Notes: generated from the sequence alone by a model not told the origin. A stretch of 64,000 bases of DNA from an uncultured Porphyromonadaceae bacterium (GCA_946414395.1 CAMKOE010000007.1:31273-95272), one strand, 5' to 3'; positions 9,147 through 17,771 are shown, numbered from the stretch's first letter. Translations and numbers: made by a program.

Positions 9147-10757
9147 ATGCGACAAATATTTATGTTCTTGGTGATTGGGCTTGTCACGCTTGCCGCCCAA
9201 GCGCAACGGCCCGACAACTATCCGCCCGACAATACAGACGTCATCCTGTCCTCGACCAACCTTCCCATCGTGTGGATCGACGTCAAGGGCAAAACCATCG
9301 ACCGGGAGGAGCGCATCACGGCCCGCATGAAGGTCATCCACAACGGCGACGGCAGCCTCAACTATGCCGACACGGTGGCCCACCCCGGGCAGCATGTGGA
9401 CTATGAAGGGTTCATCGCGATACGTTACCGCGGCAACAGTTCCTTCACCAACAGCGACAAGAAGCCCTACTCCTTCCGCCTGCTCGACAAGCCGCTCGAG
9501 GAGGGTGGCGTGAAGAAGAAGGTGAACATCCTGGGCATGGGCAAGGACAACAACTGGGCATTGCTCGCCCCCTACTCCGACAAGAGCATGATACGCGACA
9601 TGCTGGCCTTTGAGATCTCGCGGCCGTGGATGGAATACACGCCCGAGGGCCGATACTGCGAACTCTTCCTGGACGGCACCTACTATGGCGTGTATATCCT
9701 CACCGAGGTCGTGTCCAAGGGCAAGACGCGCATCAACCTGGACGACCCTGGGGAAACAGGCGACGAACTCACCGGCGGCTATATCATGGAGGTGGACCGC
9801 GACGACGAGGTGCACTACGTGTCTAAGCACAGTCCCCTCACCAGCACCGGCGAAGTGATTGAAGGCAAGTATATCCACATCCAGTATGACTCGCCCGACT
9901 ATGAGGACATGACCCAAGCGCAGGTCTCCTACATCCAGAAGCGCATCGAGGAGATGGAGAATATCCTCGCGTCGAGTCATTACCTTGACCCCGATAACGG
10001 CTACCAGAACTTCATTGACGTCAACTCCTTCATCGACTACCAGATCGCCATGGAACTGGGGCACAACGTGGACGGCTACCGGTTGAGCGCCAAGTTCTTC
10101 AAGCAGCGCGACAGCGAGGATCCCCGCTTCAAGATGGTGGTGTGGGACATGAACCTGGCCTATGGCAACGCCGATTATTACCAGGCATGGAAGACCGACT
10201 CATGGGTCTATCAGTGCAATGACCTGCTGGTGGACGTCGATGACCCTTATCTGGTCCCCTTCTGGTGGTATCGGCTCAACAACGACCCGCAATACACCGA
10301 GCAGTTCAAGAAGCGCTGGGCCCTGTACCGCCGCACCAACCTGCGCCTGGACAATCTCATGGCCACGGTCGACTCGTTGACGACGGTTCTCACTTCCCAT
10401 GACGCCGAGGCGCGCAACAGCATGGCATGGCCCCGCTGGGGACAATATGTGTGGCCCAACTACATTGTCTTGCCCAATTACGGCAACGAGATTGCCTATC
10501 TCAAGTACTGGCTCCGTAACCGCATCACATGGATGGACACCCAATTGGGCTTTGACCCGTCCCGCGTCCTGCGGGGTGACGTGAATTGTGACGACATCGT
10601 CAACATCAGTGATGTCACTATCCTCATCGACTTCATCAGTCGTCGTTCCTATCAGGAATTATTTGACACGGTTGCCGCCGATTTCAATAATGACGGTGTG
10701 ATATCAATATCGGACATCACCAGCCTTATCGATTATCTGCTGCACAACATCCGATAA
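9147..10757 (+). CDS. Secreted CotH-kinase-family protein with C-terminal dockerin-like repeats (paralogue 2)
   Basis: A 536-residue protein, the same length as the preceding paralogue. The signal peptide runs to about residue 19 (ending LAAQAQ). The CotH domain has the same landmarks (YRGNSSF, DNNWALLAPYSDKSMIRD, FKMVVWDMNLAYGNADYY). Residues about 478-532 carry two dockerin-type calcium loops, DVNCDDIVNISD and DFNNDGVISISD, which differ clearly from those of paralogue 1. It has its own promoter 33 bp upstream and is followed by a strong hairpin, so it appears to be a single-gene transcript. Likely acts at the cell surface or periplasm; substrate and dockerin partner are unknown. Confidence 0.85.
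   Translation: MRQIFMFLVIGLVTLAAQAQRPDNYPPDNTDVILSSTNLPIVWIDVKGKTIDREERITARMKVIHNGDGSLNYADTVAHPGQHVDYEGFIAIRYRGNSSFTNSDKKPYSFRLLDKPLEEGGVKKKVNILGMGKDNNWALLAPYSDKSMIRDMLAFEISRPWMEYTPEGRYCELFLDGTYYGVYILTEVVSKGKTRINLDDPGETGDELTGGYIMEVDRDDEVHYVSKHSPLTSTGEVIEGKYIHIQYDSPDYEDMTQAQVSYIQKRIEEMENILASSHYLDPDNGYQNFIDVNSFIDYQIAMELGHNVDGYRLSAKFFKQRDSEDPRFKMVVWDMNLAYGNADYYQAWKTDSWVYQCNDLLVDVDDPYLVPFWWYRLNNDPQYTEQFKKRWALYRRTNLRLDNLMATVDSLTTVLTSHDAEARNSMAWPRWGQYVWPNYIVLPNYGNEIAYLKYWLRNRITWMDTQLGFDPSRVLRGDVNCDDIVNISDVTILIDFISRRSYQELFDTVAADFNNDGVISISDITSLIDYLLHNIR
9356..9793 (+). repeat. 438-bp perfect direct repeat, copy 2 (within cotH paralogue 2)
   Basis: Identical to 7653-8090. It covers the N-terminal half of the CotH domain, up to the codons of IMEV; divergence resumes at once after it. 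Confidence 0.9.
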
Positions 10758-10781
10758 TCGGTTTCCCACCGACAATAGCGC

Positions 10782-10816
10782 ACTCCTGCGGAATTTTTCT
10801 CCGCAGGAGTTGTTTT
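10782..10816 (+). terminator. Intrinsic terminator-like hairpin after cotH paralogue 2
   Basis: Perfect 10-bp arms ACTCCTGCGG (10782-10791) and CCGCAGGAGT (10801-10810) with a 9-base T-rich loop, followed by TGTTTTA. The right arm ends where the next promoter's -33 TTG begins. Confidence 0.75.
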
Positions 10817-10840
10817 ATGGGGGATTATTTATTAACTTTG
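10810..10840 (+). promoter_or_regulatory. Promoter for the 10847 gene, abutting the terminator
   Basis: TTG at 10810-10812 and TAACTTTG at 10833-10840. The predicted transcription start falls at or just before the ATG at 10847, so the message may be leaderless. Confidence 0.6.
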
Positions 10841-10846
10841 CAGTTT

Positions 10847-11152
10847 ATGGAGCACCCTAAGTTTATCATCACCAGTGGAGGCCACTTGAGGCTGGGCATG
10901 GTCACGTTGCACCGCGACCTGCTCATGGCGCACGAGCAATGCCTGGGTGGCGGTTTCTATGAGTTTGACTACCCTGGCAACCGCTTGGTGCTCTCGGGCA
11001 AGTCATTTGACTACGGTCCGCCCCGCTGGTCCAGGGTCGAGACGCTACTGGTGCCCGAGGCCTACCGGGGCATGGCCATCGTGTATCGTGACGCCAGGGG
11101 TGAGGAGATAAACATAACCAACACTTTCAAGATAGCCTATTACCAGGCTTAA
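10847..11152 (+). CDS. Conserved hypothetical protein, 101 aa
   Basis: A small, probably cytoplasmic protein (no signal peptide or membrane segment) beginning MEHPKFIITSGGHLRLGMV. I do not recognise a domain. The sequence is well ordered, rich in Gly and aromatic residues (GGGFYEFDYPGNRLVLSGKSFDYG), and ends NTFKIAYYQA. An in-frame ATG at 10817 was rejected because it would place the -7 box inside the coding region. The -7 box ends only 6 bp before the chosen ATG. The gene stops 10 bp before the large oxidoreductase gene, so the two are probably cotranscribed. Function unknown. Confidence 0.6.
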   Translation: MEHPKFIITSGGHLRLGMVTLHRDLLMAHEQCLGGGFYEFDYPGNRLVLSGKSFDYGPPRWSRVETLLVPEAYRGMAIVYRDARGEEINITNTFKIAYYQA

Positions 11153-11162
11153 CCCGACGGAC

Positions 11163-14100
11163 ATGGAGAAAAAAGATTATAACGGTTTTCTGCAAGAAAT
11201 CAAGTCACACCTGCCAGCCGACAGGATTTATACCGACCCATTGCGCACCCTGGCCTGGGGCACCGACGCGAGTTTCTACCGCTTGACGCCCCGGGTGGTT
11301 ATCCGTGCCAAGGACGAGCACGAGGTGTCGCTCATCGTCAAGGTGGCCAGCAAGCGCGGCCTGCCGTTCACGTTCCGCGCTGCCGGCACGTCGCTGTCGG
11401 GGCAAAGTGTGAGCGACAGCATCCTGATTGTGGCTGGCAACAGTGGTACAACTCGAGTGCAGTGCCGAACTTGTTCGGACAATGCCAAGACGCAGCCCAC
11501 TGAAGCCGAAGGCAACAACTGGGAGGGCTACAGCATTGCCCCCGATGGCGAGAGCATCACCCTGCAGCCCGGCATCGTGGGTGCCCGGGTGAACCAGATA
11601 CTGAAGCCGCTGGGCCGCGTGTTCCCGCCCGACCCCGCCAGCATCGGCGCGGCCATGGTGGGCGGCATCGTTGCCAACAATGCCTCGGGAATGAACTGCG
11701 GCACCCATGCCAACAGTGACCGCATGCTGCTGTCGGCACGCCTGGTGCTGGCCGACGGCACCGTGCTCGACACGGGCGACGAGGCGAGCCGCGAGGCCTT
11801 CAAGCGGTCTCATCCCGAGTTCATCGCCAGGATTGAAGCCCTGCGCGACCGCGTCCGCGCCAACGGTCCCCTGCGAGACCGCATCCGCAAGAAATACAGC
11901 ATCAAGAACGTCACCGGGTTGAACCTGCGGCCGCTGCTTGCCCATGACGACCCCTTTGACATCATCGCCCATAGCATCGTAGGCAGCGAGGGCACGTTGG
12001 CCTTCTTGAGCCAGGTGACAATGCGCACCCTGCATGACTATCCCTGCAAGGCCTCGGCCATGCTCTACTTCTACACCATGCGCGAGAGTTGTGAGGCGGT
12101 TGTCGCCCTCAAGCAGTTGAAATCCTGCGATGCCGACATTGCCATGAGCGAGGAGAACCTCATGGTCAAGAGTGCCGAGATGCTCGACTACCTGTCGCTG
12201 GCCTCGGTGGACGACCCCGTGTACCTGCAATACAAGCAGGACGTTGATGCGGGCAAGATTGAGGGCGTCGAGCCAGGCGACTACCACAACCTGACGGCCA
12301 TCCTCACCGAGACTAAGGCCATGACAACCGAGGACCTGCAGCAGCGCATCGACACGATTACCCGTTGCCTGTCGCAGTTCAAGACCTATATTCCCGTCGA
12401 GTTCACGACCGATCCGGCCGTCTTTGGCAAGTACTGGGCCATCCGTTCGGGCATTTTCCCCAGCGTGGGCGGTTCGCGTCCCGTGGGTACCTCGTGCCTG
12501 ATCGAGGACGTGGCCTTTGCCGTCGAGGACCTGCCCGAGGCCACCGTCAAGTTGCAACGCCTCATTGCCGACCACGGCTATCGTGATGCCTGCATCTACG
12601 GGCACGCCTTTGAGGGCAATTATCACTTCATCATCAACCAACTCTTCAGCGACGAGAGCGAGGTGCACCGCTATGCCGCGATGATGCGCGATGTGGCTCG
12701 TCTTGTGGTCGAGGAATATGACGGCTCACTGAAGGCCGAGCACGGCACGGGCCGCAACATGGCGCCGTTTGTCGAGTATGAGTGGGGCAAGGAGGCATTT
12801 GCCGCCATGCGTGAGTTGAAGGAGATTTTTGATCCGCACTACCTGCTCAACCCCGGTGTCATCTTCAACGACGACCCGGAGTGCTTCATCAAGCACTTCA
12901 AGCCGCTGCCCAAATTGAAGATGCCTGGCCTGGAGACTCCGCTGGGGCCGGACAGTGGCAGGCACGATAGCCTGCGCGAGACGGTCGATGGCACCTTGAA
13001 GGCCAACAAGTGCATCGAGTGCGGCTTCTGTGAGGTGAACTGCCTGACCTGCGGCTTGACCATCTCGTCACGCCAGCGCATCGCCATTCAGCGCGAGATA
13101 TCCCACCTGCGTGAGACAGGCAATGCCCCCGATCGTCTGGCGACACTCGTCAAGCAATATCATTACCTGGGCGACCAGACGTGTGCCGGTGACGGCCTGT
13201 GCGCCACCTCATGCCCCATGGGCATCAACGTGGGCGACATGACCCACCTCGTGCGCCACGACAATCTGCCGCAAGGCTCGATGGGCTATAAGGCGGGATA
13301 CTGGGCAGCACGGCATTTTGCCGGCATCAAGAGCGGTTTGAGGCTAGTGCTCGACACCGCGCGGCTGGGGCACAACGTGTTGGGAACGTCGGTCATGAAG
13401 GGTGTGACTGGAGCCATGCACCGGGCGGGACTGCCCCTATGGACCCCTGCCATGCCAGGCAAAGCGCGCCAGCCACGTGCGGGCCATGCGGGCAATAGCG
13501 ACCTCAAGGTAGTCTATTTCCCCTCATGCATCAACCAGACGATGGGTCTCTCCAAGGGCTCGCCCGTAAAGAACACTCTGGTCGATGAGATGGTGCAACT
13601 GTGCATCAAGGCAGGCTACGAAGTCATCTTCCCCGAGGGGCTGGAGCACATGTGCTGCGGCACCATCTGGGAATCAAAGGGCATGCTCGACATCGCCGAC
13701 CGCAAGACCGCCGAACTCGATGAAGCCCTGTGGCAAGCCAGCGAGCACGGCAAGTACCCGGTCGTGTGTGACCAGAGCCCCTGCCTGCACCGCCTGCGCA
13801 AGTGCATCACCCGCATGCGCCTGTATGAGCCTGTGGAATTCATCTGGGAATACCTGCGCGAGCGCCTCGAGTTCACGCCCATCGACCGCCCCATAGCCCT
13901 GCACTTCACCTGCTCGACCCGCGAGATGGGCCTGGTGGACAAGATGACCAGCCTAGCCCGCCTGTGCAGCCACATCGTGTTCCTGCCCGAGGGTGTGGGA
14001 TGCTGCGGCTTTGCCGGCGACCGCGGCTGGACCCATCCCGAGGTCAACCGCTGGGCGCTGAGGAAACTGCGCCGCCAACTGGAGAAAAACCGCATCGAGA

Positions 14101-14207
14101 TGGGTTACAGCAACAGCCGCACCTGTGAGGTGGGCCTGGAAACCAACGGCGGCATCCCCTACCAGAGCATCGTCTATCTGGTCAACGAGGTCACCACCGC
14201 AAAATAA
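11163..14207 (+). CDS. FAD-linked oxidase / 4Fe-4S / CCG-domain fusion (D-lactate or D-2-hydroxyacid dehydrogenase type)
   Basis: A 1014-residue fusion resembling YdiJ/Dld-type enzymes. Residues about 40-270 form an FAD-binding type 4 domain (FRAAGTSLSGQSVSD near 65-80; DPASIGAAMVGGIVANNASG). Residues about 290-575 are the FAD-oxidase C-terminal domain. Two 4Fe-4S-type cysteine clusters follow, CIECGFCEVNC near residue 617 and CAGDGLCATSCPMG near 674, then two CCG cysteine-rich modules (CCGTIWESKG near 831, CCGFAGDRG near 947). Such proteins oxidise D-lactate or D-2-hydroxyglutarate and pass electrons to the quinone pool or another acceptor. The exact substrate cannot be read from the sequence. 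The thioesterase gene begins 26 bp downstream. Confidence 0.85.
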   Translation: MEKKDYNGFLQEIKSHLPADRIYTDPLRTLAWGTDASFYRLTPRVVIRAKDEHEVSLIVKVASKRGLPFTFRAAGTSLSGQSVSDSILIVAGNSGTTRVQCRTCSDNAKTQPTEAEGNNWEGYSIAPDGESITLQPGIVGARVNQILKPLGRVFPPDPASIGAAMVGGIVANNASGMNCGTHANSDRMLLSARLVLADGTVLDTGDEASREAFKRSHPEFIARIEALRDRVRANGPLRDRIRKKYSIKNVTGLNLRPLLAHDDPFDIIAHSIVGSEGTLAFLSQVTMRTLHDYPCKASAMLYFYTMRESCEAVVALKQLKSCDADIAMSEENLMVKSAEMLDYLSLASVDDPVYLQYKQDVDAGKIEGVEPGDYHNLTAILTETKAMTTEDLQQRIDTITRCLSQFKTYIPVEFTTDPAVFGKYWAIRSGIFPSVGGSRPVGTSCLIEDVAFAVEDLPEATVKLQRLIADHGYRDACIYGHAFEGNYHFIINQLFSDESEVHRYAAMMRDVARLVVEEYDGSLKAEHGTGRNMAPFVEYEWGKEAFAAMRELKEIFDPHYLLNPGVIFNDDPECFIKHFKPLPKLKMPGLETPLGPDSGRHDSLRETVDGTLKANKCIECGFCEVNCLTCGLTISSRQRIAIQREISHLRETGNAPDRLATLVKQYHYLGDQTCAGDGLCATSCPMGINVGDMTHLVRHDNLPQGSMGYKAGYWAARHFAGIKSGLRLVLDTARLGHNVLGTSVMKGVTGAMHRAGLPLWTPAMPGKARQPRAGHAGNSDLKVVYFPSCINQTMGLSKGSPVKNTLVDEMVQLCIKAGYEVIFPEGLEHMCCGTIWESKGMLDIADRKTAELDEALWQASEHGKYPVVCDQSPCLHRLRKCITRMRLYEPVEFIWEYLRERLEFTPIDRPIALHFTCSTREMGLVDKMTSLARLCSHIVFLPEGVGCCGFAGDRGWTHPEVNRWALRKLRRQLEKNRIEMGYSNSRTCEVGLETNGGIPYQSIVYLVNEVTTAK

Positions 14208-14233
14208 GTTTTATTTCAATTCAAAATGGAATT

Positions 14234-14605
14234 ATGCTACAAGAAGGATTAACACATACCAGCCGGTTGACGGTCAATGAGGCTGTCACGGCCATTGCCA
14301 TGGGCTCGGGCGACATGCCCGTGCTGGCCACTCCTGCGATGATGGCGCTCATGGAGAACGCTGCCATGCTCGCCGTGGCCGACCATCTGCCCGAGGGCAG
14401 CACCACCGTGGGCGGACACATCGCCTCGTCCCACCTCAAGCCATCAAAGGTGGGCGACACGGTCACGGCGACAGCCACTGTCACACGCGTCGATGGCAAG
14501 AAAATTGAGTTCAAAATTGCTGCGCATTGCGGAGACACCTTGCTAGGCGAGGGCTCCCACCTGCGTTTTATTGTAGATAAAGAAAAATTCATGTCAAGAT
14601 TATGA
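14234..14605 (+). CDS. FlK-like hotdog-fold acyl-CoA thioesterase
   Basis: A 123-residue protein covering a complete FlK-like thioesterase. The three family residues are in register: Thr33 in LATPAMMALMENAA, Glu41 eight residues later, and His67 in GGHIASSHLKPS, matching the Thr42/Glu50/His76 spacing of fluoroacetyl-CoA thioesterase. It probably hydrolyses a small acyl-CoA; in gut Bacteroidales a housekeeping or detoxifying role is more likely than fluoroacetate resistance. Its end overlaps the start of the next gene by 4 bp (ATGA), indicating translational coupling. Confidence 0.82.
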   Translation: MLQEGLTHTSRLTVNEAVTAIAMGSGDMPVLATPAMMALMENAAMLAVADHLPEGSTTVGGHIASSHLKPSKVGDTVTATATVTRVDGKKIEFKIAAHCGDTLLGEGSHLRFIVDKEKFMSRL

Positions 14606-15108
14606 AAAAGATTTTCACGATTGCACTATTGGCGATGACCCTGTTTTGTGTGACGGCCAACGCCCAGACCGAGGCGGCGCCCGCCCCCAAGAAGGTGTAC
14701 GACGAGCAAATCAACCCGCTGGAGCAGATCGACCAGGCAATCGCCCAGGCCAGGGCCGAGGGCAAGTTCGTCATCTGCCAGGTGGGCGGCAACTGGTGCC
14801 CGTGGTGCCTGCGCTTTGCCGACTTCATCACCAGCGACAGCACCATCAATGCCGTCATCGAGCAGAATTTTGTGTATATCCACGCCAACTACCACCCCCG
14901 CAAGGCCGGCGAGGTGGGCAAGGCGCTGATGAAGCGGCTGAACAACGCGGGGCGCTTTGGCTTCCCCGTGATGGTGGTGCTCGACGGGCAGGGCAACGTC
15001 CTCCACATCCAGGATTCGGCCCTGCTCGAGGAGGGCAAGGGCTACAACAGGGAGAAGGTGCTCAATTTCTTCAAGCACTGGACTCCCGCTGCCGTGCGTG
15101 GCGAGTAA
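14602..15108 (+). CDS. Exported thioredoxin-fold protein
   Basis: A 168-residue protein with a signal peptide (about 1-22, ending VTANAQ) and a thioredoxin-like domain. The redox motif is NWCPWCLRF, with cysteines near residues 66 and 69, followed by a later GFPVMVVLDGQGNVLHIQ strand with the cis-Pro-type FP. It resembles the thioredoxin_7/DUF255-like group. A periplasmic disulfide reductase or thiol-repair role is likely. It overlaps the thioesterase by 4 bp and is followed 18 bp later by the DNPH1-like gene, so it belongs to the operon that includes the oxidoreductase. Confidence 0.8.
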   Translation: MKKIFTIALLAMTLFCVTANAQTEAAPAPKKVYDEQINPLEQIDQAIAQARAEGKFVICQVGGNWCPWCLRFADFITSDSTINAVIEQNFVYIHANYHPRKAGEVGKALMKRLNNAGRFGFPVMVVLDGQGNVLHIQDSALLEEGKGYNREKVLNFFKHWTPAAVRGE

Positions 15109-15126
15109 GGTATAGCACATTGCGTC

Positions 15127-15546
15127 ATGGCTAACAAGAAAGTCTATTTTGCCGGTTCCATCCGTGGCGGGCGCGTTGATGCCGACCTGTACCGCCGCCT
15201 GATTGCCTACATCCGGCGCACCGACGTGGTGCTCACCGGGCACATCGGCAAGAGCAACCTCAACCTGACGGAGCAGGGGCGAGAGCGGGACGCGCTCACC
15301 TATGACCAGGACACGGCATGGCTGCGACAGAGCGACGTGCTCATCGGCGAGTGCACCTGCCCGTCGCTGGGCGTGGGCTACGAGTTGGCCTATGCCGAGG
15401 CCCGCGGGATCCCCTGTCACATCTTCTACGACAAGTCTAAATGCCAACTGTCGGCCATGCTCTCCGGCAACCCCTACTTCCGCATCCATCCTTACGCCAC
15501 CGAGGCCGAGATCTACCCCCTGCTGGACCAAATTCTGCGCCAATAA
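15127..15546 (+). CDS. 2'-deoxynucleoside 5'-monophosphate N-glycosidase (DNPH1/Rcl-like)
   Basis: A 139-residue protein whose sequence closely follows mammalian Rcl/DNPH1. The N-terminal VYFAGSIRGGRVDADLY matches the phosphate-binding segment, and SDVLIGECTCPSLGVGYELA contains the catalytic Glu, near residue 75. The family cleaves the N-glycosidic bond of deoxynucleoside monophosphates, giving a free base and deoxyribose 5-phosphate, and is thought to sanitise modified nucleotides. The related nucleoside 2-deoxyribosyltransferases are a second possibility, but the SIRGG and PSLGVGYE blocks favour DNPH1. No signal peptide; cytoplasmic. Confidence 0.8.
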   Translation: MANKKVYFAGSIRGGRVDADLYRRLIAYIRRTDVVLTGHIGKSNLNLTEQGRERDALTYDQDTAWLRQSDVLIGECTCPSLGVGYELAYAEARGIPCHIFYDKSKCQLSAMLSGNPYFRIHPYATEAEIYPLLDQILRQ

Positions 15547-15636
15547 TCGGCTTTTTGGGGTGAGTCGTGTAAAAAAAACGGGGGTTGACGTCTCTTAATG
15601 ATGGTAATGTGAATCGGATTAAACCCATCATGACAT

Positions 15637-16308
15637 ATGACACAACGGGAATTTGACAAACTCAACAATGCGGCGCGCAGGAGCGCAGCCAGGGCCCTGG
15701 GCTGGAAACAGCGGGATTACATCAATTGGCGAGTAGAGCAAGGCTATTTCTTTTGTTTCCTTGATTTGTATCCGCCACGGCTTGAAGTCAAGCCCTTGTA
15801 TGCCGACGAACTGTGGTGGGACATCTTTGAGATGCCCGAGAACAAGTCCGAGCCCATGAGCCTGCGAGGCAATGGGGCCTTTTCGCTCGATGGGGCCAGG
15901 CTCAATGACTATGATGATTGTGACATTGATGCCGATGACTCCAGCCCCGAACTGCTGGAATCTTACTGGAACGACACACTTGCCAGAGCCACCCGTGACA
16001 TGGAGCAATTCATCGCTGAGCATCCCGATGCCGAAGCCTACATACCCGAGATTGAGGTGGACGAGACCCGTGATTGCACCCGTGCCATGGTGCGGCTGAT
16101 GGCGCTGATCCACAACGGCCGCGAGGATGAAGCCGTAGAATTCATCAAGCGGGTGAAGAAAAAGGGCGGCGGGTGCATGTATCACAGTGGTTTTCTAGTC
16201 GATAGAGACGGATTTGACTACATCCTCGACTGGTGCAGGAAGAGAAAAATGCTGGGCAGGCTGGAAAGACTCAACCCGTTCAAGAAAAATGAAATAAAAA
16301 ATCAGTAA
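15637..16308 (+). CDS. Hypothetical protein, 223 aa
   Basis: I do not recognise the family. It is a soluble protein with an N-terminal segment (1-75) rich in aromatics (GYFFCFLDLYPPRLEVKP, DELWWDIF), an acidic centre (NDYDDCDIDADDSSPE) and a charged, helical C-terminal half ending in basic residues. The layout resembles the many uncharacterised single-domain DUF proteins encoded in Bacteroidales genomes beside repeat proteins. It begins a run of same-strand small genes ending at 19105. No signal peptide or membrane segment is visible. Confidence 0.6.
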   Translation: MTQREFDKLNNAARRSAARALGWKQRDYINWRVEQGYFFCFLDLYPPRLEVKPLYADELWWDIFEMPENKSEPMSLRGNGAFSLDGARLNDYDDCDIDADDSSPELLESYWNDTLARATRDMEQFIAEHPDAEAYIPEIEVDETRDCTRAMVRLMALIHNGREDEAVEFIKRVKKKGGGCMYHSGFLVDRDGFDYILDWCRKRKMLGRLERLNPFKKNEIKNQ

Positions 16309-16314
16309 TAATAG

Positions 16315-16344
16315 TTGCGGACTGGACTAATATTTATATATTTG
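16315..16344 (+). promoter_or_regulatory. Promoter upstream of the structured leader
   Basis: TTG at 16315-16317, 19-bp spacer, TATATTTG at 16337-16344. Predicted start near 16348-16352, about 235 bases before the DKNYY gene. Confidence 0.7.
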
Positions 16345-16558
16345 CCTTGCCCCAGCCTATGACCTGACATGGTGCACCGGGAGGCCACAACGGTGAACAC
16401 GCCACATCGGTAAACGGGACAGGGAACCCCGCACAATTGCCGATAGGGTATCGGCCGGTGGTCACATCTAAACATACCAGCGCAGCGATGCCAAGACCTT
16501 TACCGGGAGATTAAAAACGCATGCGTCACTGGTGGGCTGCCGCGCCACGAGATCAAGG
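16345..16558 (+). ncRNA. Candidate structured RNA or long structured 5' leader
   Basis: About 210 non-coding bases directly after a good promoter and before the ATG at 16586. Visible pairings: CCGATA/TATCGG (16440-16445 with 16449-16454), stacked on CACCGG/CCGGTG (16375-16380 with 16455-16460); CGGG/CCCG (16415-16418 with 16428-16431); and possible closing helices CAGCC/GGCTG (16353-16357 with 16535-16539) and CCTTG/CAAGG (16345-16349 with 16554-16558). I do not see the SRP GGAAGCAGC loop, a tmRNA reading frame or RNase P core motifs. It could be a 6S-type RNA, a cis-regulatory leader, or neither; identity is unresolved. Confidence 0.4.
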
Positions 16559-16585
16559 AACGATGATGACAACAAAAATAGGATT

Positions 16586-17758
16586 ATGACAAAACGAGCC
16601 AGAAATATCTCAATCAGTATCATCGTCATCATGATCATGGTGATGATGATGGCGGCTGCCACGCGTGATGCGGGATACAAAAATGACGGGAAGACCGTTA
16701 CCTATCATTATTGGAACGAAGGCAGCGGCCATGGCTCCTGGAAGATGGATGCCGACCCCAGGACGTTTCAAGACCTGGGTGATGAATATGCCCACGATGG
16801 CAGGCATGCCTTCCTCGAGGGCAAGGTCATCGAGGGGGCCGATGGTGCCACGTTCCGCTACCTGGGCAAGTGGTATGCCGTGGATGCCAAGCACGTGTTC
16901 CACCTCGACACCATCATGCCAACCGCCGACCCCAGGACGTTCAAGGTGCACACCCATAGCCTCACCGAGGACGCCAAGGACTACTACTGGGACGGTCGGC
17001 CCATCCAGGTAGCCGACAAGGCATCGTTTGTCATCATGGGCGACAATGACGGATGGGACACCAAGTGGGCCAAGGACAAGAAGAATGCCTATTTCATGGG
17101 CTTTGCATCGGTTCCGCTGGCCGACTATGAGACTTTCAAGCCCATCAACAGCATCCGATACGGTTCGGGGTCCTATGCAGCCGATAAGCACCAGGTGTAT
17201 TTCCAGGGCCACGTCGTTGAGGGCGCCGACCCCGCGACATTCCGCGAGGTGGATTTTTACATTGGCCAAGACAAATATCGCGCCTATCATGAATGGCACC
17301 CGAGCCAAGTCAAGGACTATAGCAAACTGAAGCAGGTCGGTGACATGTTTACTGATGGTAAGCACCTGTACAATGGCGACTTGCAGACCTTTAATGACGC
17401 CGACATCAACACGTTCCACCACGTGGGCGGCAACTGGTATGCCGACAAACGGCATGTCTGGTGGCAGGAAACGCTGGTGCCAGGTGCCGATGTACGGTCG
17501 TTTGAGCCGATATACAGCAGTTCCTTCACCACAGGCAGGAAAGAGCAAGTATCCGGCTGCGACTTCAACTACGGCAAGGATGCGCGGCATGTTTTCTACC
17601 GCGATTCCATCATCAGTGGTGCCGATCCTGCCACATTCGAGAAAATCGACTTTGCCGTCCCGGGCGTGTCCTGGACAGTGTTTGACAAGAACCGCATCTA
17701 CGAGGGCGAGAACACCGAAGCCCTCCAGAAGTACCTCAACAAGACTTACAAGAACTAA
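16586..17758 (+). CDS. DKNYY-repeat family protein with N-terminal membrane anchor
   Basis: A 390-residue protein. Residues about 7-27 form a hydrophobic signal anchor (ISISIIVIMIMVMMMAAAT). The rest consists of DKNYY-type repeats of about 50-60 residues, for example DGRHAFLEGKVIEGADGATF, DKHQVYFQGHVVEGADPATF, DKRHVWWQETLVPGADVRSF and DARHVFYRDSIISGADPATF. Each has an aromatic pair and a GADP-x-TF step. DKNYY proteins are of unknown function and are often surface or periplasmic. The in-frame ATG at 16532 lies within the leader structure, so 16586 is preferred. A small membrane protein gene follows after 13 bp. Confidence 0.75.
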   Translation: MTKRARNISISIIVIMIMVMMMAAATRDAGYKNDGKTVTYHYWNEGSGHGSWKMDADPRTFQDLGDEYAHDGRHAFLEGKVIEGADGATFRYLGKWYAVDAKHVFHLDTIMPTADPRTFKVHTHSLTEDAKDYYWDGRPIQVADKASFVIMGDNDGWDTKWAKDKKNAYFMGFASVPLADYETFKPINSIRYGSGSYAADKHQVYFQGHVVEGADPATFREVDFYIGQDKYRAYHEWHPSQVKDYSKLKQVGDMFTDGKHLYNGDLQTFNDADINTFHHVGGNWYADKRHVWWQETLVPGADVRSFEPIYSSSFTTGRKEQVSGCDFNYGKDARHVFYRDSIISGADPATFEKIDFAVPGVSWTVFDKNRIYEGENTEALQKYLNKTYKN

Positions 17759-17771
17759 CGAATAAAACGGC

